A DNA stretch of 64,000 bases from Petrotoga sp. 9PWA.NaAc.5.4 (GCF_002895485.1 NZ_AZRK01000001.1:124001-188000); one strand, 5' to 3'; positions 1 through 8,816 are shown, counted from the stretch's first letter. Made by a program: numbers and translations. Notes: generated from the letters alone by a model not told the origin.

Positions 1-113
1 TAATTCTTTTAACTTTTTCGGTACTTGTAGCAAAGAAAGGGAGCTGGACTCCGCCCTGAACCCATTTTAAATTCAAAAACTTATTTTCTGAAAATTTTCA
101 TTTCTAAAATAAT
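1..113 (-). repeat. Interspersed MITE-like repeat, copy 1 (cut by window edge)
   Basis: This is the left two-thirds of the about 200-bp repeat family described in the findings, in reverse orientation. Visible parts are the degenerate hairpin region near 15-35 (GGTAC..TTTGC), the GC-rich patch with GGAGCTGGACTCC, the CCCATTTTAAATTC segment, and the terminal TCATTTCTAAAAT at about 99-111. The promoter-proximal end lies outside the window, so any gene it serves would be on the minus strand to the left. Confidence 0.75.
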
Positions 114-383
114 AAAATAAAATTAAATCCCCTTTGATAGAAAATCTGTTGCTTTGAAAAACTATTGTAAAAATAATCAAAGTATATTATACCAAAAATT
201 ACTGACATTTATTAATTTAAAAATTTTTACAAACGTTAAGTATCAAAAAATCACAAAATATATATTTTCAAAATTTTTATTAAAAAATAAAATTAGTTTA
301 CTTGTAACCTTATATAAAAATTCGCTCTATATAATATTTTGTTGAAAAAATCGATAATATCAAAAATCTGGAGGCTTACAAAT
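114..383. other. AT-rich spacer before the ZIP gene
   Basis: About 270 bases of very AT-rich DNA lie between repeat copy 1 and the ZIP transporter. A 63-codon open frame at 154-345 has low-complexity composition and no ribosome binding site, so I do not call it a gene. I see no RNA gene or strong hairpin. The promoter of the ZIP gene is presumably here, but no convincing -35/-10 pair stands out. Confidence 0.5.
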
Positions 384-1142
384 ATGGATAATAGTCAAAT
401 ATGGTTTTTAGGTGTCTTTTCGAGTCTTATAGCTGGCTTGGCAACTACAATAGGTGCAATTCCTGTCTTATTTTTAAAAAAACAAATGACAGAAAAACAA
501 ATGGACATTCTATTAGGATTTGCTGCGGGTGTAATGCTTGCAGCTACTATGTTTTCACTCATTGTTCCAGCAATAGATACAGGCGGTGTATTTATAACCA
601 TTATCGGTATTTTAGTAGGGGCTATTGTCATTGATTTAATAGATTACTTTTCCCCTCATGAACACTTCCTCAAAGGAAAAGAAGGCCCAGAACTTATACA
701 ATTGAAAAGAATTTGGCTTTTTGTTATTGCCATCGCACTTCATAACTTTCCAGAAGGAATGGCTGTAGGCGTTAGTTTTGGAGGAGGCATGATAGCAAAT
801 GGAATCACTGTGGCAATAGCAATCGGCTTACAAAACATTCCAGAAGGAACCGCAACGGCATTTTCTCTAATTAAAGCTAATTACAACGCCAAGCAAAGCT
901 TCTTTTGGACTTTTCTAACAGGTTTGGTAGAACCACTTGGTGGACTATTAGGTGCTTCTTTAGTTGTTTTAATGAAACCGGCTCTGCCTTTTTTCTTATC
1001 CTTCGCAGCTGGCGCTATGCTTTATGTAATAAGTGATGAAATAATACCAGAAACACATTCTCATTCAAATGAAAGAGCTGCAACCTTTTCATTAATTGGT
1101 GGATTTCTTATAATGCTTATTCTTGATGTCATGCTGGGATAA
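384..1142 (+). CDS. ZIP family divalent metal transporter
   Basis: This is a polytopic membrane protein of 252 residues that should move zinc or a related divalent cation into the cytoplasm. It has about eight hydrophobic segments and the paired ZIP signature helices: HNFPEG in the first (near residue 118) and a second QNIPEG segment about 32 residues later, which supply the metal-binding His/Asn/Glu residues in this family. The start at 384 is chosen over an upstream in-frame codon at 339 because CTGGAGG sits just before it. It is most like the ZupT/GufA branch. The substrate cannot be read from sequence. It stands alone and converges with the diguanylate cyclase fragment. Confidence 0.9.
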   Translation: MDNSQIWFLGVFSSLIAGLATTIGAIPVLFLKKQMTEKQMDILLGFAAGVMLAATMFSLIVPAIDTGGVFITIIGILVGAIVIDLIDYFSPHEHFLKGKEGPELIQLKRIWLFVIAIALHNFPEGMAVGVSFGGGMIANGITVAIAIGLQNIPEGTATAFSLIKANYNAKQSFFWTFLTGLVEPLGGLLGASLVVLMKPALPFFLSFAAGAMLYVISDEIIPETHSHSNERAATFSLIGGFLIMLILDVMLG

Positions 1143-1170
1143 TTTCAAAAATCCCAAATGTTTTATCAAA

Positions 1171-1884
1171 TTAAACATAAAATATATTGTTCTTACCTTC
1201 TTTTTTAGCTTTGTACAAATTTTCATCTGCTTTTAAAAAAAGTGAATATATTTCATTGCTATTTCCAAAACTTATCCCTACAGACAACGTACAACCTGTT
1301 TTTTCAAAAAAAACGTTCTTTAAACGACCTAATACTTTTATTGCATTTTCTTTTGAAATATTCGATAGGATTATTATAAATTCATCTCCACCATAACGAA
1401 AAATTTTATCGCTTTTTCTAAAGTTATTAATCATAATTTGTGAAAGTTCTTTTAATATCTTGTCTCCATTTTCATGACCAAACCTATCGTTTATCTCTTT
1501 GAAATTATCTATATCAATAAATGCAAAAGCTATTTTCATGTTTTTTAAATATGTCAAAGATGATATATATTTTTCATAACTCCTTCTGTTTCCGACTTTT
1601 GTGAGGGTATCCAGTTCAGCTTCTTCCTTTAAAATATTCATAAATACTTTATTCTGCCAAATTAACGCACTTTGTTTGGCAAAATAATCTAAGATCTCTA
1701 ATTGTACATCTGTTATTGGCTTGGCATTGTATCTATTATCGCACAGATAGAAAGCAAGGTTTCCTTCACTTATATTCATCGGAGAAAAAGCTATCTCTCC
1801 CCTTAAATCAAAAGAGTCTACTATATATTGATCTAAGTTGACTTGTTGGTAGCTTAATCGTTTTATTAAAACTGATAGCCGATT
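1171..1884 (-). pseudogene. Diguanylate cyclase, GGDEF half of a frameshifted GAF-GGDEF gene
   Basis: This is the C-terminal part of a GAF-GGDEF protein that would make cyclic di-GMP. An intact GGDEF motif is preceded five residues earlier by the RxxD inhibitory site (RKSD), so the catalytic domain looks functional. The first in-frame ATG is at 1779, but the frame stays open and protein-like up to 1884. The extra residues (KRLSYQQVNLDQYIVDSF and following) complete the GAF domain begun by the upstream frame. The two halves overlap at 1808-1884 and differ by one base, so a single extra nucleotide in the AT-rich stretch explains the split. If corrected, the protein would be about 488 residues. 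Confidence 0.85.
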
Positions 1885-2638
1885 TTAAAAGTTTATTTTT
1901 CATAAATTTTTCTTTGATTATTTTGATATCCTTGATTTTCTCCTCTAAGTTCGAAAAGAACATTTTCCCAATTTTGTAATTATTTAAATAAGGAATTATA
2001 TTGCTTTCTAAAGTTTCAAAAGACTCATAAATTCGGTGCGCTTCTACTTCATCAGCCGGGCCAATCGCCCTTTGTACCTTAAAAAATTCTTCATCTTCTC
2101 TAAACAATATAACTCTGTTAAAATTACCAGCAAATCCTCCTGTTATGCCAACCATTACTGCATATATCATTTCATCTATAGATGTTTTTGGTTTATATAC
2201 TTTTTCTAAGATTATCTTAGAAGTTCTAAATACACTATCCATATAGGCAGAATCTAAAAGAATGTTTGTTAATACAAGACCTATTAAAGAATCTGCTTTT
2301 TTTAAAATTTTGTAAATGAAAAAAGACTCTTCTTTTAGTAATGTGTCGTAATCAACATATACTCCTTTTATTTTTTTAGGGAATCTGATTTCAATACTCT
2401 GATCCGCAATCTCTTCAACTTCCTTAATATCTTTAATTTCAAATATTTCGAAAGAATTACAAATTTTTATAAATTTATACAACGTTTCCGGAACTAACTC
2501 TGGTTTTCTATGTATTGATATGTTAACTTCAAAATTAAATATAAAGTCTTTTGTAAAATTTTCAATCAAAAGAGTCACGCCAGGATTAATATATGACCTT
2601 TTAATATTTCTTTCGTATTTTTTAGGAATTGAAATCAT
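1808..2638 (-). pseudogene. GAF-domain half of the frameshifted diguanylate cyclase
   Basis: This is the N-terminal half of the same broken gene. Residues 1 to about 130 match no domain I recognise. They are followed by the start of a GAF domain with the characteristic pattern GITGGFAGNFNRVILF ... IGPADEVEAHRIYESF. The frame then ends in a non-homologous tail at a TGA at 1808. The start at ATG 2638 has GGAGATG upstream; an earlier in-frame codon at 2668 would overlap the previous gene by 25 bases. It directly follows the korA-like gene with a 5-base gap, so the two are probably cotranscribed. If the frameshift is real, the cyclase is probably inactive or unregulated. Confidence 0.8.
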
Positions 2639-2643
2639 ATTAA

Positions 2644-3801
2644 TCACATCTCCGTTATTTGCACCCACATTTTCATAACTATATCTAAAATCTCCTCCGG
2701 CGTTATTAATTCTCCTGTAGTTTTAGTTAAAGATTCGACATGCCTATTCATTTTATTTAATTTAGACATCTCTCTGGCATATTGACCTGTATTCATTTCT
2801 GGAACAATAATAATTTGTGCATCCCTAAAAATCATTTTAAGTCTTGATGTTGGCATAGGCCAAATTGTGATAGGCTTAAAAAGTCCCACGGGTATTTTAT
2901 CCGATCTTGCTTGTTTAACTGCCCTTAAAGCACTCCTAGCAACACTACCAAAAGCAACGATAACAATTTGTGCATCTTGCAACATATATTCATTATAAAT
3001 AGATATCTCCTGTGTAGAAAGTCGAATTTTAGAATCAAGATGTTCTATTACCTTTGCAATAATATTAGGATCCCTTATAGGAAACCCGCTTTCATCGTGT
3101 GTCAAACCTGACACATGAAACCGCGTTTTCCCCATTTCTACTAAGGGATTTACTGAGTATTGGTCATTCAATTCAAAAGGTAAGAACAATTCCTCTTCTC
3201 CAATCTCACTTTCTTTTAATCTCTCAACAACTTTAGGATTCTCTTTTTCATAGTCTATATAAACATTTTCTCTCATGTGAGCTAAGGTTTCATCCATAGC
3301 TAAAATTACTGGGGTTCTATAAATTTCTGCGTAATTGAAAGCTGTGATGGTATAAATGTAAACTTCTTCTACAGTAGAAGGATACAGTGCGATTATTTGA
3401 TGATCTCCGTGAGTACCCCATCTAATTTGCATTATATCTCCTTGAGAAGGCGAAGTTGGGAGACCTGTACTTGGTCCACCTCTCATGACATCTACAAAAA
3501 CACAAGGAATTTCAGTCATTATAGCATATCCTAAAGCTTCCTGCATTAAAGAAAAACCTGGACCACTTGTAGCTGTCATTGATTTAACTCCAGCAAGTGA
3601 TGCACCTATTATTGCAGCAGCACTTCCTAATTCATCTTCCATTTGGATAAAAGTACCTCCAACTTTAGGAAGTTCTCTTGCCATATATTCTGCAATCTCT
3701 GTGGAAGGAGTTATTGGATAACCAGCAAAAAAACGACACCCCGCCTTTATAGCAGCCATTCCTACTGCTTCATTACCCTGCAAAAAAAGCATTTTACCCA
3801 T
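2644..3801 (-). CDS. korA: 2-oxoacid:ferredoxin oxidoreductase, alpha subunit (KorA/VorA-like)
   Basis: This is the alpha subunit of a thiamine-diphosphate enzyme that oxidatively decarboxylates a 2-oxoacid to an acyl-CoA and reduces ferredoxin. The N-terminal pyrimidine-binding domain shows GYPITPSTEIAEYMA, followed by QMEDELGSAAAIIGAS and TSGPGFSLM, all typical of the family. A C-terminal transketolase-like domain contains FGSVARSA and FKPITIWPMP. The length (385 residues) fits KorA without a fused gamma domain. ATG 3801 is preferred over GTG 3810 because GAGGT lies 7-8 bases upstream of it. It overlaps the ferredoxin gene by 8 bases. No beta or gamma subunit follows; the next gene is the cyclase. 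Confidence 0.88.
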   Translation of the reverse strand: MGKMLFLQGNEAVGMAAIKAGCRFFAGYPITPSTEIAEYMARELPKVGGTFIQMEDELGSAAAIIGASLAGVKSMTATSGPGFSLMQEALGYAIMTEIPCVFVDVMRGGPSTGLPTSPSQGDIMQIRWGTHGDHQIIALYPSTVEEVYIYTITAFNYAEIYRTPVILAMDETLAHMRENVYIDYEKENPKVVERLKESEIGEEELFLPFELNDQYSVNPLVEMGKTRFHVSGLTHDESGFPIRDPNIIAKVIEHLDSKIRLSTQEISIYNEYMLQDAQIVIVAFGSVARSALRAVKQARSDKIPVGLFKPITIWPMPTSRLKMIFRDAQIIIVPEMNTGQYAREMSKLNKMNRHVESLTKTTGELITPEEILDIVMKMWVQITEM

Positions 3802-4018
3802 TAGATTCACCTCGAAATTCTGTTACATTTATAGCAAAATCAGGACACATTCTTTCACATTGTAAACATCCTGTACATTTTGTGAAATCTGGAACTACGG
3901 GTTTTCCAAATTCTTCTTCTATAATTGCATTAACAGGGCAAATCCAAGAACATATTCCACATTTTTTACAATAACGATAGTTTATATATACTTTAAATAA
4001 CCTCTTAGTTGACTGCAA
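3794..4018 (-). CDS. korD: 2-oxoacid:ferredoxin oxidoreductase delta subunit, 2[4Fe-4S] ferredoxin type
   Basis: This small iron-sulfur protein of 74 residues passes electrons between the oxidoreductase core and soluble ferredoxin. Two classical clusters are visible: CKKCGICSWICP (near residues 17-28) and CTGCLQCERMCP (near residues 48-59). The start is TTG 4018, with AAGGAGG eight bases upstream; an ATG just before it is out of frame. It is first in its operon and overlaps korA by 8 bases, suggesting translational coupling. The terminus of repeat copy 2 lies about 28 bases upstream of the start codon. Confidence 0.87.
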   Translation of the reverse strand: MQSTKRLFKVYINYRYCKKCGICSWICPVNAIIEEEFGKPVVPDFTKCTGCLQCERMCPDFAINVTEFRGESNG

Positions 4019-4046
4019 TTCATAGACCTCCTTTAAAAAAAGATAT

Positions 4047-4228
4047 TACCCACTTTAGAAATTATGAAACTCCGATTCTATAAATGTTTTGAATCTTAGT
4101 TTTTTCAAAATTACCTCCTCAACTCTAATCCTTGCAAAATATGAATTTCTTTAACTTTTTCGCTACGAGTAGCTAAGGAGAGGGGAAAGAGCTCCGTCCT
4201 GAACCCGTTATAAATTCAAAGTACTATT
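4047..4228 (-). repeat. Interspersed MITE-like repeat, copy 2
   Basis: Reverse-oriented copy. The gene-proximal terminus CCCACTTTAGAAAT is at about 4048-4062 and faces korD, whose start codon is about 28 bases away. The central hairpin is degenerate (CGCTAC / GTAGCT around 4161-4176), and the GC-rich patch reads GAGCTCCGTCCTGAACCC. The far end runs into the stop codon of oadB, so its distal terminus is missing. Confidence 0.8.
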
Positions 4229-5365
4229 TTAAAGAATGCTTAAAAATATTCCAGCTACTATTGCTGAACCAATTACACCTGCAACATTTGGTCCCATCGC
4301 ATGCATTAATATAAAATTTCCCGGGTCGCTATCTTGGGCAATCTGTTGAGCTACTCTTGCTGAATCAGGTACCGCAGAAACACCAGCCGCACCAATTAAA
4401 GGATTTATTTTTTCTTTAGAAAATATATTCATTGTTTTTGCGAAGATTATTCCACTTGCAAGCGAAGCGACAAAAGCGACTGCTCCTAATAAAATGATCT
4501 TTAAAGTACTCCAAGATAAAAATATATCAGCAGTTGCAGAAGCTCCTACAGATAACATCAACAATATAGTAACAGTATCAGAAATAAATCTTGAGGCAGC
4601 TTCTGCTAATCTTGCGGTTAAACCAGACTCTTTTAACAAATTCCCCAACATTAACATTCCTACCAAAGGTAACGCTTGTGGAACTATCAAAGAAACTAAT
4701 ATGGTTGTTAATAAAGGAAAAATAATTCTTTCACGTTTACTTACATTTCTCATTCTTTTCATTCTAATCTTTCTTTCTCTTTTAGTAGTTAATAGCTTGG
4801 ATATAAAAGGCTGTAAAATGGGGATAAAAGCAATATATGAATAAGCAGCAACCGCAATAACAGAAAGCAATTCCGGAGAAAACCTTGAAGCTAAATAGAT
4901 GGAAGTAGGCCCGTCTGCTCCACCTATAATTGAAATAGCAGCTGCTGCACGAAGATCAAATCCCATAAGATTAGCGATAATAAAGGTAACAAATATTCCT
5001 ACTTGCGCAGCTCCACCTAAGATAAGAAGCTTAGGATCAGCTATTAGATATGAAAAATCTGTTAAAGCACCTATCCCTAAGAAGATCAGAGGAGGATAAA
5101 TACCAAGTTCCATTCCTTGCTTTATATACCATAATAATCCACCAGGTTGACCATTTTGTGGAGCTAAAAGTATTCCTGTCATCTCGGGAGGCAAATTAGC
5201 CATTATCATACCAAATCCTAATGGAATCAATAAAAGTGGTTCAGCATGCTTAGCTATAGCTATATAAATAATTCCTAATCCCAAGACGATCATGAATATT
5301 TGAGACCACATAATATTTGCAAATCCAGAATTAGTAAAAAAAGAAAGTAAATCAGATAATTGCAT
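4229..5365 (-). CDS. oadB: Sodium-translocating decarboxylase beta subunit (OadB/GcdB/MmdB family)
   Basis: This is the membrane subunit that couples decarboxylation of carboxybiotin to sodium export. The 378 residues carry about ten hydrophobic segments and the family hallmark GGADGPT (near residues 148-154), followed by ASRFSPELLSVIAVAAYSY. A second conserved region near the C-terminus reads GAAGVSAVPDSARVAQ. ATG 5365 has AGGAGG upstream. No alpha (carboxyltransferase), gamma or biotin carrier gene is in the window, so it is an orphan here and must pair with subunits encoded elsewhere. Whether it serves oxaloacetate, methylmalonyl-CoA or glutaconyl-CoA cannot be told. A degenerate repeat terminus sits about 25 bases upstream of the start. 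Confidence 0.92.
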   Translation of the reverse strand: MQLSDLLSFFTNSGFANIMWSQIFMIVLGLGIIYIAIAKHAEPLLLIPLGFGMIMANLPPEMTGILLAPQNGQPGGLLWYIKQGMELGIYPPLIFLGIGALTDFSYLIADPKLLILGGAAQVGIFVTFIIANLMGFDLRAAAAISIIGGADGPTSIYLASRFSPELLSVIAVAAYSYIAFIPILQPFISKLLTTKRERKIRMKRMRNVSKRERIIFPLLTTILVSLIVPQALPLVGMLMLGNLLKESGLTARLAEAASRFISDTVTILLMLSVGASATADIFLSWSTLKIILLGAVAFVASLASGIIFAKTMNIFSKEKINPLIGAAGVSAVPDSARVAQQIAQDSDPGNFILMHAMGPNVAGVIGSAIVAGIFLSIL

Positions 5366-5389
5366 TTAATTCCTCCTGTTTATGATTTT

Positions 5390-5597
5390 TACTAAATTTG
5401 GAAATTCTAAAATTTGCATTTTATATATGTTTTAGCATTTAATTTTTCCAAAAATACTTTTTTGTCTGGAAACACCCATATAAGTCGCCGCTTCTATTGA
5501 TTCGCTCCATTTAACGAAAAAGAAGAAAAAGGGCTCTACCCTAGACCCACTTTACATTTAAAAGCTTGTTTTTAGAAAATTATCATTTCTAAGATGT
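5390..5597 (-). repeat. Interspersed MITE-like repeat, copy 3 (degenerate)
   Basis: Diverged reverse copy. The gene-proximal end at about 5390-5412 (ACTAAATTTGGAAATTCT) faces oadB. The middle retains GGGCTCTACCCTAGACCC and CACTTTACATTTAAAAGC. The distal end TCATTTCTAAGAT lies near 5584-5596. Loss of the hairpin sequence suggests an old insertion. Confidence 0.65.
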
Positions 5598-5734
5598 TTA
5601 ATAATTTTTAGTAAATATAATTTGTTACCTTGAAGAGCCTCATACAATATTTGACTATTATTTTTATTATATCATATACTTTAAATCCTTAATCGTAAAA
5701 ATACGCTTTTCTTTCAATTTTTCAATTTTTTTTG

Positions 5735-5740
5735 TATAAT
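5735..5740 (+). promoter_or_regulatory. Candidate -10 element for the aldo/keto reductase pair
   Basis: A perfect TATAAT lies 67 bases upstream of the first reductase start in a stretch with no other gene. The matching -35 is weak (TTTCAA at 17-base spacing). From 5598 to 5806 nothing else of note is visible. Confidence 0.4.
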
Positions 5741-5806
5741 ATTATTAGTTTGTTTTTTAAACTATTAATGTAAAATATTTATAAATCATTTTAAGGAGTG
5801 ATGTCT

Positions 5807-6943
5807 TTGAACTATAGAAATTTCGGCAAAACTAATATCAAGATTTCAACTTTAGGATTTGGCTGCATGAGATTTCCAATTTTAAATAATAACCCTAATG
5901 AAATTAATGAAAAATTGACAATCGAAATGTTAAGATACGCCATTGAAAAAGGTGTAAATTATATAGACACTGCGTATCCTTACCATGGTGGTAACAGTGA
6001 GTACGTAGTTGGTAAAGCTTTAAAAGACGGTTACAGAGAAAAAGTTTACCTGGCAACAAAAAGTCCAGTTTGGTTAGTAAACAAATACGAAGATTTTGAA
6101 ACTTTTTTAGACGAACAATTAAAAAAACTTGATGTACAATATGTGGATATGTATTTGCTTCACTCTATTGACAAAGAACGCTGGGAGAAAATTAAAAAAT
6201 TAGATTTCCAAAGATTCTTTGATGAAATGAAAAGAAAAGGAAAAATTAAATACGCAGGTTTTTCTTTCCATGACGATTTCAAAACATTTAAAGAAATTGT
6301 TGATTATTATGATTGGGACTTTTGCCAAATTCAATACAATTATCTTGATGTGCATTATCAAGCCGGAATTGCCGGTCTAAAATACGCCTATAAAAAAGGG
6401 CTTGGTGTAGTAATTATGGAGCCGCTACGAGGAGGAAAATTAGCTAATAAGCTTCCAAAAGAAGCAAATGAAATATTTAAAAAGCTAAATCCAGCTAAAA
6501 GCCCGGCATATTGGGCTTTAAGATGGGTTTGGAATCATCCAGAAGTATCTGTTGTTTTAAGTGGTATGTCTACAATGGAGCAAGTAAAAGAAAATATTAC
6601 TGCTGCAACGGATGCTTTATCTAATTCTTTGAGTCAAATTGAACTTAACACTATTGAAAAAGTTAGGCAAACATATAGTTCTAAATCGAAAGTGAATTGT
6701 ACAGGATGTAACTATTGTATGCCTTGTAAAAATGGAATTTTTATTCCAACAATTTTCAATATATACAATGAAGCTTATATTTTTGACAATTTTGAAGAAG
6801 CAAAAGAAAGATACAATTCTCTCATTAAAATAGGTGCTGATGCTTCTAAATGTGAAGAATGCGGAGATTGTGAAAAAGAATGCCCTCAACATCTACCAAT
6901 CAGAGAATTATTAAAAGAATCAAGAAAAGTTTTAAGTGCATAA
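5807..6943 (+). CDS. Aldo/keto reductase with C-terminal 4Fe-4S domain
   Basis: This is an oxidoreductase of the ferredoxin-containing aldo/keto reductase type. The barrel keeps the catalytic set Asp54 (IDTAYPY), Tyr59, Lys85 (ATKS) and His119 (LLHS), so NAD(P)H-dependent carbonyl reduction is plausible. The C-terminal part has two cysteine clusters, CTGCNYCMPC and CEECGDCEKECP, suggesting bound iron-sulfur clusters and electron transfer. I prefer TTG 5807 as start: AAGGAG lies eight bases upstream, while ATG 5801 and GTG 5798 are too close to it or overlap it. The context GGAGTGANNTCTTTGAA recurs at cinA. A second, related gene follows after 48 bases. The physiological substrate is unknown. 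Confidence 0.87.
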   Translation: MNYRNFGKTNIKISTLGFGCMRFPILNNNPNEINEKLTIEMLRYAIEKGVNYIDTAYPYHGGNSEYVVGKALKDGYREKVYLATKSPVWLVNKYEDFETFLDEQLKKLDVQYVDMYLLHSIDKERWEKIKKLDFQRFFDEMKRKGKIKYAGFSFHDDFKTFKEIVDYYDWDFCQIQYNYLDVHYQAGIAGLKYAYKKGLGVVIMEPLRGGKLANKLPKEANEIFKKLNPAKSPAYWALRWVWNHPEVSVVLSGMSTMEQVKENITAATDALSNSLSQIELNTIEKVRQTYSSKSKVNCTGCNYCMPCKNGIFIPTIFNIYNEAYIFDNFEEAKERYNSLIKIGADASKCEECGDCEKECPQHLPIRELLKESRKVLSA

Positions 6944-6991
6944 TTAAAAAAACAGTTTTATACTTTAATCATTGAAAGGAAGGTGGGTGAA

Positions 6992-8104
6992 GTGAATAAA
7001 AGACTTTTAGGTAAGACTGGTTTTGAAGTTTCAATTTTAGGCTTGGGTGGCTTTCATATGCTTGAAATCTCACAAGAATACGTAAGTAAGTTAATGAACA
7101 TTTATTTACAAGCCGGGGGAAATTACGTAGAAACAGCTGCGGAATACGGAGATGGGGAATCCGAGAAAAAAATGGCTTATGCTTTGAATGGAAGAAGAAA
7201 CCAAGTGATACTTGCAAGTAAATGTCATGCAAGAGATGAAAAACAAGCACAATTTTATTTGGAAAGAACATTAAAAAATCTTAATACTGATTATCTTGAT
7301 ATCCTATTTATTCATCATGTAACAAAAAAAGAAGATTTAGACCTTTTATTAAATAAATCTTCAGCTTTAGATTATTTTATGAAGGCAAAGAAAGAAGGTA
7401 AAATAAGAGCTTTAGGAGTTTCTGTGCATGGATTATGTGATTATGCATTTCAACTTATAAAAACAGTTGAATTGGATGTTGTAATGACACAGTTTAATTA
7501 TCTAGATATCTTTAATTTCCCTTCAACCTACAATGAATTCCTTCCATATGTTAGATCAAAAAATATGGGAGTAGTTGGTATGAAATCTGTTGCTGACGGT
7601 TATTTGTATAGATATTTTGATGACGCCTTAAATTTTGCTTTATCTCAAGATTTGGATGTTATGGTTGTTGGGGCAAATTCAGAAGATATACTTTTAAAAG
7701 ATATAAAAATAGCTAAAAATTTTAAACCTATGCTAAAAAAATCCATAGATAATCTCTACTTCAAAGCACCAGAATTAGGAACTTATGTTTGTAGACAATG
7801 TGGAAAGTGCCTACCTTGTCCAGAAAATATAGATATTATGAAAATTTTTGAATATGAAGGTTGGTATGATCGTCAAATGAGAGATTATGAACCTCATGAA
7901 GCTCCTGATTACGCACTCAGAGAAAGATTGGCTTTTTGGTTCGGAAATCAGGATGAAGCTATAAAAGCTTATTCTACGCTAAACAAGACCTTTAAAGATT
8001 GCACAAAATGTGGTTTGTGTGAAGAAAGATGCCCTTATGATATTAAAATAATAGATAAACTTAGATTAGTAGACTTCAAACTTGGAAAGGGAGAAATCTA
8101 TTGA
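6992..8104 (+). CDS. Aldo/keto reductase with C-terminal ferredoxin domain, second copy
   Basis: This is a divergent relative of the preceding gene, with a TIM barrel followed by cysteine clusters CRQCGKCLPCP and CTKCGLCEERCP. The usual catalytic aspartate is replaced by glutamate (VETAAEYG, Glu47), while Tyr52, Lys77 (ASKC) and the His of LFIHH are kept. The chemistry may therefore differ from that of its neighbour. GTG 6992 is chosen because the GGAAGGTGG stretch precedes it; the frame also opens at 6983. It ends 2 bases before the convergent endonuclease III gene with no obvious terminator between them. It probably forms a two-gene operon with the upstream reductase. Confidence 0.85.
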   Translation: MNKRLLGKTGFEVSILGLGGFHMLEISQEYVSKLMNIYLQAGGNYVETAAEYGDGESEKKMAYALNGRRNQVILASKCHARDEKQAQFYLERTLKNLNTDYLDILFIHHVTKKEDLDLLLNKSSALDYFMKAKKEGKIRALGVSVHGLCDYAFQLIKTVELDVVMTQFNYLDIFNFPSTYNEFLPYVRSKNMGVVGMKSVADGYLYRYFDDALNFALSQDLDVMVVGANSEDILLKDIKIAKNFKPMLKKSIDNLYFKAPELGTYVCRQCGKCLPCPENIDIMKIFEYEGWYDRQMRDYEPHEAPDYALRERLAFWFGNQDEAIKAYSTLNKTFKDCTKCGLCEERCPYDIKIIDKLRLVDFKLGKGEIY

Positions 8105-8106
8105 TT

Positions 8107-8751
8107 CTATCTATTATTTTGTCTATCTAATTTACTCTTTGAAATATTAAAAGCACATATCTCGTTTAATATACAAATAGAACATTTTGGAGAGATCGGG
8201 CGACATATTTTTTGGCCAAAAGAAACCATTGATCCGTTTATTGGCCCCCACAGATTAGGGGGTAATATCTTCATCAATGCTTTTTCTGTTTCTTCAGGTG
8301 ATTTGGTTTTTACCCATCCTAACCTATTTGATATTCTATGAACGTGTGTATCAACTGCCAATGCTTCTTTTCCAAAAGATACATATAATACTATGTTTGC
8401 AGTTTTTCTACCAACACCTGGAAGGGTTAAAAGTTCCTCCAATGTATTTGGGACCTTTGCATTATATTTATTAACCAATATTTTTGAGATTTGAATTATT
8501 CTTTCACTCTTTTGTTTGTACATACCAGCTGGTTTAATTAATTTATAAAGTTCTTGAGGATTTAACTTTGATATTTCATTGACATCTTTATACTTTGAAA
8601 ATAAGGCCTTAAAAGCTTTTTCGGTATTTTCATCTTTAGTTCTTTGAGACAAAACTGTTTGAATCAATACTTTATATGGATCTATTTCGTAAATATCGCG
8701 TGGAAAGAATTTTATGATTTTCTTGGCTTCTTCAACTATGTTTCTTTTCAT
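8107..8751 (-). CDS. nth: Endonuclease III (DNA glycosylase/AP lyase)
   Basis: This base-excision repair enzyme removes oxidised pyrimidines and cleaves the abasic site. All hallmarks are present in 214 residues: the helix-hairpin-helix LPGVGRKTANIVL containing the catalytic lysine, the catalytic aspartate in AVDTHVHRISNRLG, and the C-terminal 4Fe-4S loop with spacing C-x6-C-x2-C-x5-C. ATG 8751 is preceded by GAGAGGT. It is divergent from cinA; the spacer holds a long perfect inverted repeat 66 bases upstream of this start. Confidence 0.95.
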   Translation of the reverse strand: MKRNIVEEAKKIIKFFPRDIYEIDPYKVLIQTVLSQRTKDENTEKAFKALFSKYKDVNEISKLNPQELYKLIKPAGMYKQKSERIIQISKILVNKYNAKVPNTLEELLTLPGVGRKTANIVLYVSFGKEALAVDTHVHRISNRLGWVKTKSPEETEKALMKILPPNLWGPINGSMVSFGQKICRPISPKCSICILNEICAFNISKSKLDRQNNR

Positions 8752-8816
8752 TTTTTACCTCTCACAAAAGTTTTCTTTAATATTGTAGCTCTTATAATCC
8801 AATTAAATTTAAAATC

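Noticed and set aside
154-345. 63-codon open frame before the ZIP gene
   Set aside because: Low-complexity AT-driven composition, no ribosome binding site, and it overlaps the likely leader of the real gene.
1134-1157. Hairpin TGGGAT...ATCCCA at the end of the ZIP gene, considered as a terminator
   Set aside because: Only a 6-bp stem with a long loop, partly inside the coding sequence and with no T-run.
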